Below are positions 33,759 to 42,029 of a DNA stretch of 64,000 nucleotides, piece by piece; the stretch's first letter is position 1, and every line of letters starts with the position of its first letter. The position numbers and the translations under genes are program-made. Below the pieces are notes generated by a model that saw only the letters and a program-made list of their open reading frames with translations, was not told the origin of the DNA and searched no databases. Origin of the DNA: Amnibacterium endophyticum (GTDB taxonomy: Bacteria > Actinomycetota > Actinomycetes > Actinomycetales > Microbacteriaceae); the NCBI RefSeq assembly GCF_042680685.1, contig NZ_JBHUEA010000014.1, positions 33,997 through 97,996 on the forward strand, written 5' to 3'.

Positions 33759-36293
33759 ATGCCTGGGGAGAACCTCACCCGCGTCGAGGCGGAGGAGCGC
33801 GCGAGCGTCGTCTCCGACCTCGAGTACGACGTCGCGCTCGACCTGACCCGCGGCCCGGAGACCTTCGGGTCGACGACGACGATCCGCTTCGCGGCGACGC
33901 CCGGCGCCGACACCTTCCTCGACGCCCTCACCGTCGAGGTCGAGTCGGTGCGGCTGAACGGGCGGGAGATCCCGCACGGCGACGGGGTCCGCATCCCGCT
34001 GCCCGGTCTCGCGGAGCGCAACGAGCTGACCGTCGTCGCGACGATGCGCTACTCGACCTCCGGCGAGGGCCTGCACCGCTTCGTCGACCCCGCGGACGAG
34101 CGCGTGTACCTCTACACGCAGCTGGCGGTCACCGACGCCCGGCGGGTCTTCCCCGTCTTCGAGCAGCCGGATCTGAAGGGCCGCTTCCTGCTGGAGGTGA
34201 CGGCGCCGGAGGAGTGGACGCTGATGGGCAACCAGCCCGTCGAGGCGCGCGAGGACGTCGGCGACGGCGCCTCCTGGTGGCGCTTCGGGCGCACCCGCCC
34301 GATCTCCAGCTACCTGGTCGCGCTGATGGCGGGGCCCTACGTCGTGCACTCGAGCGAGCTGACGACGAGCGACGGCCGCACGATCCCGCTCGGCGTCGCC
34401 ACCCGCGCCTCGCTCGCCCGGCACATCGACCCCGACGAGGTGTTCGAGACGACCCGCGGGGGCTTCGGCTTCTACGAGGACGCCTTCGGCATCCCCTTCC
34501 CGTTCGACAAGTACGACCAGGTCTTCGTGCCCGAGTACAACTGGGGCGCCATGGAGAACCCGGGCGCGGTGACCTTCAACGAGGTCTACGTCTTCCGCTC
34601 CACCCCGACGGACGCGCAGCGGGCGCAGCGGGCGATGGTCGTGCTGCACGAGTTGGCGCACATGTGGTTCGGCGACCTCGTCACGATGCGCTGGTGGGAC
34701 GACCTGTGGCTGAACGAGTCGTTCGCGACCTTCATGTCGTTCCTCGCCACCGCCGAGACGACCAGGTGGACCGACGCCTGGGCGATCTTCACCACGACGG
34801 AGAAGAACTGGGGCTACGAGCAGGACCAGCTGCCCTCCACGCACCCGGTCGTCGCCGAGATCGCCTCCGTCGAGGACGTCTGGGTGAACTTCGACGGCAT
34901 CACCTACGCCAAGGGCGGCAGCGTGCTGAAGCAGCTGGTCGCGCACGTCGGCCGGCGCGAGTTCTTCGCCGGCGTCTCCGCCTACCTCGCCGAGAACGCG
35001 TGGGGCAACGCGACGCTCGCGGACCTGCTGCGGCACGTCGGGGAGGCGAGCGGGCAGGACCTGACCGCGTGGAGCGCGCTCTGGCTCGAGACCAGCGGCG
35101 TGAACACGCTCGTGCCGGAGATCGACGCGGACGCGCGCGGCGGCGTCACCCGCTTCTGCGTGCGGCAGGAGCCCGCGCCGGTCGGCGACCCGGTGCTGCG
35201 GCCGCACCGGCTGGCGATCGGCCTGTACGAGCCGGAGGGCGAGGACGGCCAGCTCGTGCGCGTCCAGCGCGAGGACGTCGACGTGACGGGGGAGCGCACC
35301 GAGCTGCCGGCGCTCGCCGACGGCGACCGCCCCGCGATCGTGCTGCTGAACGACGACGACTGGGCCTACGCGAAGGTGCGGCTCGACCCGCAGTCGCTCG
35401 CCGTCGCGCAGGAGCGGCTCTCCGACGTGCCCGCCGCGCTGCCGCGGACGCTGCTCTGGAGCGCGATCTGGGACATGACCCGGGACGGGGAGGCGCGGCC
35501 GTCGGACTTCCTGCAGCTGGTGCTCGACCACCTGGGCGCCGAGACGAGCGCGGCGCTGCGGGACACGCTGCTCAAGCAGGCGCAGCTCGCCGGCGAGCAG
35601 TACGTCGCGCCGGGGGAGCGGGACGAGGTGCTCGCCCGGTACGCCGACGGCCTGCACCGGCTGCTGGCGGAGGCGGCGCCCGGCAGCGACGCGCAGCTGC
35701 AGCTGGCGCGGGCCTTCGCCCGCGCCGCGCGGACGGACGAGCAGCTGGACGGGGTCGCGGACCTCGAGTCGGGCGCGGCGCCCGGCCTGCCGCTCGACCC
35801 GGAGCTGCGCTGGTCCCTGCTGACGTCGCTCGTCGCAGGCGGCCGCGCGGACGAGTCACGCATCGCCGCGATGCACGACGAGGACGACACGGCGACCGGT
35901 CGCGAGTCCGCGATCGCGGCCCGCGCCGCGCTGCCGGCCGGCAAGGACGCGGCCTGGTCGTCGGTGGTCGACGCGGACGACCTGACGAACGAGCAGGTGC
36001 GGTCCACGACCCGCGGCTTCCTGCGCGTGCTGGACCCTGCGCTCCTCGAGCCCTACGTCGACCGCTACTTCGCGGCCGTCGAGGGGCTGTGGTCGTCCCG
36101 GTCCTTCGTGATCGCGGAGGAGCTGGCGAAGGGGCTGTACCCGGCGCCGCTCGCCTCCGACCGGCTCGCGACCGCGACCCGCGGCTGGCTGGAGGAGCAC
36201 CCGGACGCGCCGGGCCCGCTGCGCCGCATCGTCGCCGAGCACCTGAGCCGCACGGAGCGCGCCCTCGCCGCCCAGGCCCGCGACGGCGCCTGA
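33759..36293 (+). CDS. pepN: Aminopeptidase N (M1 zinc metallopeptidase)
   Basis: An 844-residue enzyme that removes N-terminal residues from peptides in the cytoplasm. The order is: beta-saddle domain (1-~190), catalytic domain with GAMEN (263-267) for the free N-terminus, the zinc site HELAH (297-301) with Glu320 in LWLNE, then the helical ERAP1-like C domain. The length and the HMWFGDLVTMRWWDDLWLNE run match actinobacterial PepN. ATG 33759 is preceded by TGAGAT at 7 nt; ATG 33750 is in frame and adds only three residues. Confidence 0.95.
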   Translation: MPGENLTRVEAEERASVVSDLEYDVALDLTRGPETFGSTTTIRFAATPGADTFLDALTVEVESVRLNGREIPHGDGVRIPLPGLAERNELTVVATMRYSTSGEGLHRFVDPADERVYLYTQLAVTDARRVFPVFEQPDLKGRFLLEVTAPEEWTLMGNQPVEAREDVGDGASWWRFGRTRPISSYLVALMAGPYVVHSSELTTSDGRTIPLGVATRASLARHIDPDEVFETTRGGFGFYEDAFGIPFPFDKYDQVFVPEYNWGAMENPGAVTFNEVYVFRSTPTDAQRAQRAMVVLHELAHMWFGDLVTMRWWDDLWLNESFATFMSFLATAETTRWTDAWAIFTTTEKNWGYEQDQLPSTHPVVAEIASVEDVWVNFDGITYAKGGSVLKQLVAHVGRREFFAGVSAYLAENAWGNATLADLLRHVGEASGQDLTAWSALWLETSGVNTLVPEIDADARGGVTRFCVRQEPAPVGDPVLRPHRLAIGLYEPEGEDGQLVRVQREDVDVTGERTELPALADGDRPAIVLLNDDDWAYAKVRLDPQSLAVAQERLSDVPAALPRTLLWSAIWDMTRDGEARPSDFLQLVLDHLGAETSAALRDTLLKQAQLAGEQYVAPGERDEVLARYADGLHRLLAEAAPGSDAQLQLARAFARAARTDEQLDGVADLESGAAPGLPLDPELRWSLLTSLVAGGRADESRIAAMHDEDDTATGRESAIAARAALPAGKDAAWSSVVDADDLTNEQVRSTTRGFLRVLDPALLEPYVDRYFAAVEGLWSSRSFVIAEELAKGLYPAPLASDRLATATRGWLEEHPDAPGPLRRIVAEHLSRTERALAAQARDGA

Positions 36294-36301
36294 CCCGCTC
36301 T

Positions 36302-36398
36302 CGAACGACGGAGATCCCGCCGATCGACGGAGTCCTCCCCGAACGACGGAGCAACACGCCGATCTCGAGGTACGGGTCGGGGAGGACTCCGTCGTTCG
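36302..36398. repeat. Dispersed intergenic palindrome, family B copy 3
   Basis: CGAACGACGGAG (36302-36313) pairs with 36387-36398, and an inner arm CGACGGAGTCCTCCCC (36325-36340) pairs perfectly with 36379-36394. The right end can therefore pair with either of two left arms. The arm CCCGAACGACGGA occurs a third time in the middle (36339 on). Convergent junction of pepN and the anti-sigma-like gene. Confidence 0.82.
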
Positions 36399-36427
36399 GG
36401 AGGGGGTCGGCGCGGTGTCGCCGCAGC

Positions 36428-37669
36428 CTAGGAGCCGTCCAGGATCTGGAAGGTCCAGGAGATGTCGCCGTGCGGCACAGCCGTCCAGGTGCGCGTCCTC
36501 CCGATGCCGTCGTCCTCGCCGCCGAAGCTCGTCTCGATGGGGTGTCCGTCGCAGCGTCCGCGAAGCCGCGTGCCGCCGTCCGGTGTCTCGACCTCGAGCG
36601 AGCCGCTGCCTCGGCAGGTCATGACCAGCGTCAGCCAGGCGGACCGGCGGACATAGGTGCCGGAGGCGCTCGCGCCGGATCCGCGAGTCCGGGCCAGTAC
36701 GTCGTGCTGCTCCGCCGGGTAGGGCAGCACGGTCGCGTCCGGGGAGTCGCCGGCCGCTCCGGCCGGTGCCCGGACGACCAGCAGCGCCCAGTCCCCGGAC
36801 GCGCGGACGTCGGCCACGAGGCGGCCGTCCGTGGGCGTGAAGTCGAACCAGTGCGCGATCGAGTTCATGCAACCGCGCACTCGGTGGCCGTCGATCGTCG
36901 CGGTGGTCGAGGACGACGACGGGGAGCAGACGAGGTAGGCGCGGAGCCGGACCCCGGCCGGCGCGGTCGGTCCGGAGACGCGGTCCGACCCGCGGCCGCT
37001 GCCCTGCAGCAGCGGGCGGGTGTCGCCGGGCAGCGAGTCCGGGTCGTAGGGGTCGCGGACGGCCGCGAGCGGGTCGATCACCGGTCCCGTCCTCACGGTC
37101 GGATCGGGCGTCCGGATGACCAGCAGGTCCCACCGGACGTCGGCGGGCGTGTGCACCGCCACCCGGTGCGCTCCGGCCTCGACCGGCACGTCGCCCGTCC
37201 CGCCGATCGTCCTCCCGCACCCGCCGGACAGCGTCGATGCGCCGGAGGCGGGGGCGCCCCCGCCTCCGGAGAGGTCGATCGTGAAGTGCTCGTCGCTCGC
37301 GCAGACGAGGAGGACGCGCACCGAGCCCGTCCCGCTCGGGACCTCGAACCGGCGCTCCCCGAGCCCCTCGCCGCGGGCCTGCAGCAGCACGTGCACCGCG
37401 CGGGCGACGAACGCGCCCGAATCGGGATCCGTCACCTGCTGCAGCGCGTCCAGCCCGCCGGTGCGCGCCGGCTGCGGCTCGTGCGCGGCGGTCACCTGCA
37501 GCACGCCGACCGTCGCGGCGAGCAGCAGGATCGCCGTCACGGCGGTGACCCACACCTGCGGGCGGCACAGGCGCTCGGCGACGGAGGGCGCGCTGCGCGC
37601 GGTCGGCAGCGACTCCAGCTCGTTCCGCAGCGCGGCGGAGCGGACGGGGTCGAACTCTCGGGTCTTCAT
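36428..37669 (-). CDS. Membrane protein paired with an ECF sigma factor (anti-sigma-like), three repeated domains
   Basis: A 413-residue protein: a short cytoplasmic head (1-38), one transmembrane helix (39-61, VWVTAVTAILLLAATVGVLQV) and a long extracytoplasmic part. The latter holds three units of similar plan. Each has a strand ending in Cys (C123, C248, C352), a second Cys (C151, C267, C373) and a closing (D/S)W-x-L/F strand (WDLLVIRTP, WALLVVRAP, WTFQILDG). The head lacks the HxxxCxxC zinc anti-sigma motif. The start overlaps the sigma-factor stop (ATGA), so it probably binds or senses for that sigma factor. No named family was recognised. Confidence 0.72.
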   Translation of the reverse strand: MKTREFDPVRSAALRNELESLPTARSAPSVAERLCRPQVWVTAVTAILLLAATVGVLQVTAAHEPQPARTGGLDALQQVTDPDSGAFVARAVHVLLQARGEGLGERRFEVPSGTGSVRVLLVCASDEHFTIDLSGGGGAPASGASTLSGGCGRTIGGTGDVPVEAGAHRVAVHTPADVRWDLLVIRTPDPTVRTGPVIDPLAAVRDPYDPDSLPGDTRPLLQGSGRGSDRVSGPTAPAGVRLRAYLVCSPSSSSTTATIDGHRVRGCMNSIAHWFDFTPTDGRLVADVRASGDWALLVVRAPAGAAGDSPDATVLPYPAEQHDVLARTRGSGASASGTYVRRSAWLTLVMTCRGSGSLEVETPDGGTRLRGRCDGHPIETSFGGEDDGIGRTRTWTAVPHGDISWTFQILDGS

Positions 37670-38241
37670 CGGGCGTCTCCCTCCTGGAGCACGGGCAGCG
37701 GGTCGGTGAGGCGCGCCTGCAGGCGCTTCCGGGCGCGGTGCAGGCGCACGCGGGCGGCGCCGGGCGAGAGGCCCAGCGCGGCGCCGGCCTCGGCGACGCC
37801 GTAGCCCTCGAGCGCGACGAGCAGGAGCAGGCCTGCGTCCGCGGTGCCGAGCGCGTGGACGGCGGCGAGCAGCCGCTCGCGCTCGACGCGCTCCTCCGCG
37901 GACTCGGCGGGGTCGACGAGGTGCTCGGCGCGCGGCAGGCGGTCGATCGCGGCGCGGTGGCGGCGCAGCCCGCGGTGCGTGTTGCGGGCGACGTTCGTCG
38001 CCGTCACCAGGGCCCACGGCAGGACCGAGCCGTCGACGACCGCGACGGCGTCGCGCTTGCGCCACAGCTCGAGGAAGACGCCCGCGACGACGTCCTCCGC
38101 GTCGGAGGCGGTGGGCACGAGCCGCAGCACGTGGCGGTACACGCGGTCGCGGTGGGTGTCGAACAGCGCCGCGAAGGCCCGTCCGTCGCCGGAGCGGGCA
38201 CGCGACCAGAGCGCGACCTCGTCCGGCACCGTCGTCATCAT
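37666..38241 (-). CDS. ECF RNA polymerase sigma factor (sigma-70 family)
   Basis: A 191-residue two-domain sigma factor. Region 2: FAALFDTHRDRVYRHVLRLVPTASDAEDVVAGVFLELWRKRDAV. Region 4: LLLLVALEGYGVAEAGAALGLSPGAARVRLHRARKRLQARL, with the helix-turn-helix. It directs RNA polymerase to a small regulon, probably including its own operon. Two ATGs (38241, 38238) could start it. Its stop overlaps the next gene, which encodes a single-pass membrane protein, the usual sigma/anti-sigma layout. The signal is unknown. Confidence 0.92.
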   Translation of the reverse strand: MMTTVPDEVALWSRARSGDGRAFAALFDTHRDRVYRHVLRLVPTASDAEDVVAGVFLELWRKRDAVAVVDGSVLPWALVTATNVARNTHRGLRRHRAAIDRLPRAEHLVDPAESAEERVERERLLAAVHALGTADAGLLLLVALEGYGVAEAGAALGLSPGAARVRLHRARKRLQARLTDPLPVLQEGDAR

Positions 38242-38298
38242 GCCCGGACATGTCCGCAGGGCGGGGAGGCGTTACACCCGCGTGCGATTCACCTCGTT

Positions 38299-38351
38299 GC
38301 TTCCGTTCTGAAGGTGATCCGGCTGCGCCGGATCACCTTCGAAACGGAAGC
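38299..38351. repeat. Dispersed intergenic palindrome, family C copy 2
   Basis: Arms 38299-38322 and 38328-38351 are 24 nt and differ at two adjacent bases. The shared core with copy 1 is GAAGGTGATC with CGAAACGGA on the right arm. The loop is CTGCG. It lies between the sigma-factor start and the end of the FAD oxidoreductase gene, both on the minus strand. Confidence 0.82.
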
Positions 38352-38356
38352 ACGGG

Positions 38357-39319
38357 TCAGGCGAGGCGGTCGACGATCGCCTCGCCGAGGGCGGTGCCGC
38401 TGACCCACGCGGCCTCGACCTTGCTCTTCTCCGCCCAGCCGTCGCCGCAGAGGCCGATGCCGTCCGCGCTGAGGTGGAAGGTCGACTGCCGGCCGCTCGT
38501 CGGCTTGGCGTAGGTCCAGCGCTGCACGCGGGCCTCCACGGGGTCCGCGTGCACGCCGAGCACCCCGCGCAGCGCCTTGAGCAGCGCCGGCTGCGCCGCG
38601 GACGGGTCGTCCAGGTGGTCGGCCGCGAGCTCGGGCGTCGAGTGCGCGACGAGCACGGGGGCGCCGTCGCCGCGGCTGCGCCCGTCGTCGGCGATCCACG
38701 ACAGCTCCGGCACGTTCGACACGAACGCGCCGTCGAACTCGGGCCACGTGCGCTCCTCGAACCGGGCGACGAGCGCGAGCGCCGGCGCGTAGGCCTGGTC
38801 GGCGAGCGCCGCGAGGTCGGCGTGGTGCGCCTGCAGCAGCCGTGCCGCCTGCGGGCCCGGCATCGCGAGCACCACGATCTCCGGGTGCGCCCGGTCGACC
38901 AGGCGGTGCACGCCGACCGCGTCGACGTCGGCCTCCTGCCGCACCTCGATCCCGGTGAGCAGGTCCTCCACGAGCGAGCGGATCCCGCGCGTCGACGCGT
39001 ACCGCATCGGGCCCGGCTTCGGCTCGCGCAGGCCGAACGGCCCGGCCGTCCAGAACGTGTCCGTCCACTCGCGGATCAGGCCGCGGTCGCGCCAGCGGTC
39101 CGCGACCTCGCGGAAGCCGTCGTCCGAGACGGTGAAGTAGGGCGCGCCCGTGTCGACGGGGTGCTCGCCGCCCGGGGCGTCGCGCAGCGTGCGGGTCGCC
39201 ATCCGCCCGCCGGCCCTGTGCCCGCGGTCCAGCACCCGCACGGCGATCCCCGCCTCGAGGCAGACGCGGGCGCAGGCGGCACCGGCGAGGCCCGCCCCGA
39301 CGATCAGCACGTCCTTCAC
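38357..39319 (-). CDS. FAD-dependent oxidoreductase (renalase-like amine oxidase fold)
   Basis: A 320-residue flavoprotein. The N-terminal Rossmann motif is VLIVGAGLAGAACARVCLEAG with the acidic Asp31 at the end of the second strand, then GHRAGGRMATR, the GG motif of the amine oxidase fold. The C-terminal FAD-binding block is LSADGIGLCGDGW. The size and GAPYFTV region resemble renalase-like proteins, which repair wrongly reduced nicotinamides. That function is inferred only. The GTG start overlaps the deaminase stop (GTGA), so both are co-translated. Confidence 0.85.
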   Translation of the reverse strand: MKDVLIVGAGLAGAACARVCLEAGIAVRVLDRGHRAGGRMATRTLRDAPGGEHPVDTGAPYFTVSDDGFREVADRWRDRGLIREWTDTFWTAGPFGLREPKPGPMRYASTRGIRSLVEDLLTGIEVRQEADVDAVGVHRLVDRAHPEIVVLAMPGPQAARLLQAHHADLAALADQAYAPALALVARFEERTWPEFDGAFVSNVPELSWIADDGRSRGDGAPVLVAHSTPELAADHLDDPSAAQPALLKALRGVLGVHADPVEARVQRWTYAKPTSGRQSTFHLSADGIGLCGDGWAEKSKVEAAWVSGTALGEAIVDRLA

Positions 39320-39897
39320 GAGGAGGTCCGCGCGTTGTAGACGGTGACGCCCGGGGTGTCGCGGTAGCCGCGGAAGACGTCGACCGCCTCGTCCCGCAGC
39401 ACGCCGATCCGCACGGCGATGCCGCGCGCCTCGAGCTGCGCCGCCCAGTCGTCGCGCATCGGGCCCTCGTCGAACCCGGTCAGCTCCTCGACCTCCGGCC
39501 CCTCGCCGGCGATCACCAGCGTGCGCACGCCGGACCAGAGCACCGCCCCGAAGCACATCGCACACGGCCGCCAGTTGACCCAGAGCTGCAGCGGATCGGC
39601 CTCCGCTCCGAGGTCCCAGGTGCCGAGCCGGGCCTGCGCGACCGAGATCGTCACGACCTCGGCGTGCATCGACGACAGGCCGGAGGCGAGCACCCGGTTC
39701 ACGCCCGCGGCGACGACCTCGCCGCCGTCGCGCACCGCGAGCGCGGCGAAGGGGCCACCGCCCCCGTCCTCGACGTTCCGCTTCGCGAGGCGGTTCAGCA
39801 GCCGCATCCGCCCCTCGTCCGTCGCGAGCCCGGGTGCGGCCGCGACCTCCTCGTCCACCCAGGCGGGCAGCTCTGCCCCGAAGCCCCTCGTCTGCAT
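39316..39897 (-). CDS. Nucleoside/base deaminase (CMP/dCMP deaminase fold)
   Basis: A 193-residue zinc deaminase. The zinc and catalytic residues are HAE (78-80) and PCAMC (111-115), with the NW-x-PCAMCFGAVLWSG run close to guanine deaminases and the YfhC-type group. The C-terminal part RGYRDTPGVTVYNARTSS is an added strand. It probably deaminates a purine base or nucleoside in the cytoplasm. CAGGAT precedes the ATG by 6 nt. The operon partner is an FAD oxidoreductase, an unusual combination. Confidence 0.88.
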   Translation of the reverse strand: MQTRGFGAELPAWVDEEVAAAPGLATDEGRMRLLNRLAKRNVEDGGGGPFAALAVRDGGEVVAAGVNRVLASGLSSMHAEVVTISVAQARLGTWDLGAEADPLQLWVNWRPCAMCFGAVLWSGVRTLVIAGEGPEVEELTGFDEGPMRDDWAAQLEARGIAVRIGVLRDEAVDVFRGYRDTPGVTVYNARTSS

Positions 39898-39903
39898 CCG
39901 GCC

Positions 39904-39909
39904 ATCCTG
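39904..39909 (-). promoter_or_regulatory. -10 hexamer of the deaminase-FAD oxidoreductase operon
   Basis: CAGGAT on the minus strand ends 6 nt before the ATG at 39897. Confidence 0.45.
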
Positions 39910-39953
39910 GCGGCGGAGGGTGCCGGATCCCTGGGCGAGCCGGGCGAGCGCGA

Positions 39954-40484
39954 TCAGGAGGGCCGGAGCCCGCGGCGCTCGCAGAGCGTGCGGGGCGCGT
40001 CGCCCGCCGGGAAGACGTCCCGCACGCCGTCGTCCGCGCGGCAGACCACGACCGGCGAGGCGGAGGCGATGCTCGGCAGGTCGGCGGGCGGGGTGGAGGC
40101 GGGGCGCGGCATCCGACCGGCTCCGGACTGGAAGTCGACCGTGCCGCAGGCGGCGGCGATGCTCGCCGGGTCGTCGGCCGCGGTCGTGGTGCGGACCCCG
40201 CCGCCCCGCTCGTGGCAGCGCACCTGGACGACGGAGGCGGCGGACGAGGCTGAGCCCTCGGCGGCCTGCGACGCCGGACGGGCGGCGGAGCCGCCGGACC
40301 CGCCGCCGGCACCGGACAAGGCGCCGATGGTGCGCGGCAGCAGCGCGACGCCGCCCGCGAGCAGCAGCACGCCCGCGGTCGTGCCGGCGATCCCGCGGAC
40401 GACCCGCCGCCGACGGTCGATGCGCTCGTGCACGCCGCGCGCGATCCGCCGCAGCTGCTCGTCGGTGGGCAGCCCGTCGCTCAC
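39954..40484 (-). CDS. Single-pass membrane protein, third gene of the DUF4349-ECF operon (anti-sigma-like)
   Basis: A 176-residue protein: a cytoplasmic helix (LPTDEQLRRIARGVHERIDRRRR, 5-27), one transmembrane helix (30-50), and an extracytoplasmic part with a Gly/Ser linker and four cysteines (90, 113, 148, 168). Residues 118-130 read FQSGAGRMPRPAS, almost the same as a motif in the lipoprotein encoded two genes upstream. The GTG overlaps the sigma stop (GTGA). No zinc anti-sigma motif. A regulator or sensor for the sigma factor is inferred; I know no family for it. Confidence 0.65.
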   Translation of the reverse strand: MSDGLPTDEQLRRIARGVHERIDRRRRVVRGIAGTTAGVLLLAGGVALLPRTIGALSGAGGGSGGSAARPASQAAEGSASSAASVVQVRCHERGGGVRTTTAADDPASIAAACGTVDFQSGAGRMPRPASTPPADLPSIASASPVVVCRADDGVRDVFPAGDAPRTLCERRGLRPS

Positions 40485-41077
40485 CGGTCCGCCTCCAGGT
40501 CCCGCTTGAGCCGCGCGCGCGCCCGGCTGAGCCGGTTGCGCACGGCGCCCTCCGTGAGGCCCAGCCGCGTCGCGGCGTCCGCGTACGTCACGTCCTCCTC
40601 CAGGCACAGCCGTGCCACCTGCGCGTCGAGCGGCGGCAGCGCCGCGAAGGCGCGGGCGAGCAGGTCCGCGACCGCCGTCCCCTCGTCGAGCGCGAGGGGC
40701 GCGGGCGGGCGCACCTCGCCCTCGTGCGCCTGCCGCCGTGCCCGCGCCCGTCGCCGGTTCGACGCGAGGTGCTTCACCATCACGATCAGGGCGGGCAGCG
40801 CCGACTCGCCCACGAGATGCACCCGCGCCCGCTTGCGCCAGAGCAGCACGAACGCGTCCTGCACGATCTCCTCCGCGTCCGCAGCGGACTGCAGCTGCCG
40901 GTACGCGACCGCGTACAGCGGGCCGGAGTGGCGGTGCACGACCTCCGCGAAGCCCGCGTCCGCGCCGCGCCCGGTGCGCGCGAGCAGGACGGCGTCGCTC
41001 GGCGCACCCTCCACCCGGACCTCCTGCTCGGCCGCATCCTGCCAGCGGGCGGTGCCGCCGGGCAGCGCGACGCTCAC
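40481..41077 (-). CDS. ECF RNA polymerase sigma factor (sigma-70 family)
   Basis: A 198-residue sigma factor. Region 2: AEVVHRHSGPLYAVAYRQLQSAADAEEIVQDAFVLLWRKRARV. Region 4: LPPLDAQVARLCLEEDVTYADAATRLGLTEGAVRNRLSRARARLKRDL. About 45 extra residues lie in front of region 2. Its GTG overlaps the stop of the DUF4349 gene upstream (GTGA), and its stop overlaps the membrane-protein gene downstream. Three tightly coupled genes suggest a sigma factor answering an envelope cue. It is the second ECF module within 4 kb. Confidence 0.92.
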   Translation of the reverse strand: MSVALPGGTARWQDAAEQEVRVEGAPSDAVLLARTGRGADAGFAEVVHRHSGPLYAVAYRQLQSAADAEEIVQDAFVLLWRKRARVHLVGESALPALIVMVKHLASNRRRARARRQAHEGEVRPPAPLALDEGTAVADLLARAFAALPPLDAQVARLCLEEDVTYADAATRLGLTEGAVRNRLSRARARLKRDLEADR

Positions 41078-41949
41078 GCCGACGACGGGCGCCGCCGGAC
41101 CCTGCGGCGGATCAGCAGGCCCGCACCGCCGGCCGCCGCCAGCACGGCGAGCCACGGCAGCGCGACCCCCAGCCCGACGAGCGTCGCGGCGACCGCCCGC
41201 ACGAGGCCGTCCCAGCCGACCGCGACGCCCGCGAGGAAGTCCCCGGGACCCTGCGCCGGTGCGGCCGCCGGCGTCACGACCGAGACCGACAGGGTGGCGT
41301 AGGACACGCGGTCGGCGAGGTCCCGCTGCTGGGCGAGGAGCTGCTCCAGCGACGTCTGCCGCTCGGTCAGCGTGCTCTCGATGCGGACCAGCGCGTCGGC
41401 GTCCTGCGCCTGCGCGAGCAGCGTGCGCAGGCGGTCGATGGAGGCGCGCAGGTTCGCGATGCGCACCGCGAAGTCGGTGACCTGCGCGGTGACGTCGGTG
41501 GCGTCGATCGAGACGTCGCGGACCTCGCCCTGCCGCTTCACGCCCGCGAGCACGTCGTCGAAGCGGTCCGCCGGGATCCGCAGCGTGAGCCGGGCGGAAG
41601 CGCGGCCCGCCGGGTCCTCGTTCGAGGTGCCGACCCGGCCGCCGGCCCCCTCCGCCAGCCGGGTGATCGCCTCCGCCGCTGCGATCGGCCGGTCCGCGAC
41701 GAGGCGCACCGTGCCGGTGGTGACGACCGAGCGCGCCTGGCTCGAGGCGGCGGCAGCGGTGCCGCCGCTCGCGGTCGGCATCCGGCCCTCGCCCGCCTGG
41801 AACCGGGCGCTGCTCGCGCCGCCGCCCGCGGTGGAGCCGCTCGACGCTCCAGCGGTGCAGGCGGTCAGCGCGCCCGCGGTGACGAGCACGACGGCGAGGG
41901 CGGGGACGAGGCGGCGGCCGGCGAGGGCGGGGACGAGGCGGCGGCGCAC
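41074..41949 (-). CDS. DUF4349 lipoprotein
   Basis: A 291-residue lipoprotein. The signal peptide ends in the lipobox LTAC with lipidated Cys31, then a Gly/Ser linker and FQAGEGRMPTAS (50-61). The DUF4349 domain follows: VTTGTVRLVADRP, LRIPADRFDDVLAGVKRQGEVRDVSIDATDVT, then a long coiled coil (FAVRIANLRASIDRLRTLLAQAQDADALVRIESTLTERQTSLEQLLAQ). A C-terminal transmembrane helix and basic tail (LLIRRRVRRRPSSA) close it, so both ends are membrane-attached. The GTG at 41949 follows AAGGAG. The role of DUF4349 is unknown. Confidence 0.85.
   Translation of the reverse strand: MRRRLVPALAGRRLVPALAVVLVTAGALTACTAGASSGSTAGGGASSARFQAGEGRMPTASGGTAAAASSQARSVVTTGTVRLVADRPIAAAEAITRLAEGAGGRVGTSNEDPAGRASARLTLRIPADRFDDVLAGVKRQGEVRDVSIDATDVTAQVTDFAVRIANLRASIDRLRTLLAQAQDADALVRIESTLTERQTSLEQLLAQQRDLADRVSYATLSVSVVTPAAAPAQGPGDFLAGVAVGWDGLVRAVAATLVGLGVALPWLAVLAAAGGAGLLIRRRVRRRPSSA
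41893..41944. repeat. 27-bp in-frame tandem duplication in the DUF4349 signal peptide
   Basis: Two identical 25-nt copies (41893-41917 and 41920-41944) with a 27-nt period encode RRLVPALAG twice. The first nine residues of the hydrophobic region are therefore doubled, which lengthens the signal peptide. Confidence 0.8.
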
Positions 41950-42029
41950 GGCGGCTCCTTCTGCTCCGGCGCCCGGGCGGCGCCTCCACCTCCTCCTGTC
42001 CGCTCGGTGCTCCTCCCTCTCACCCAGAA

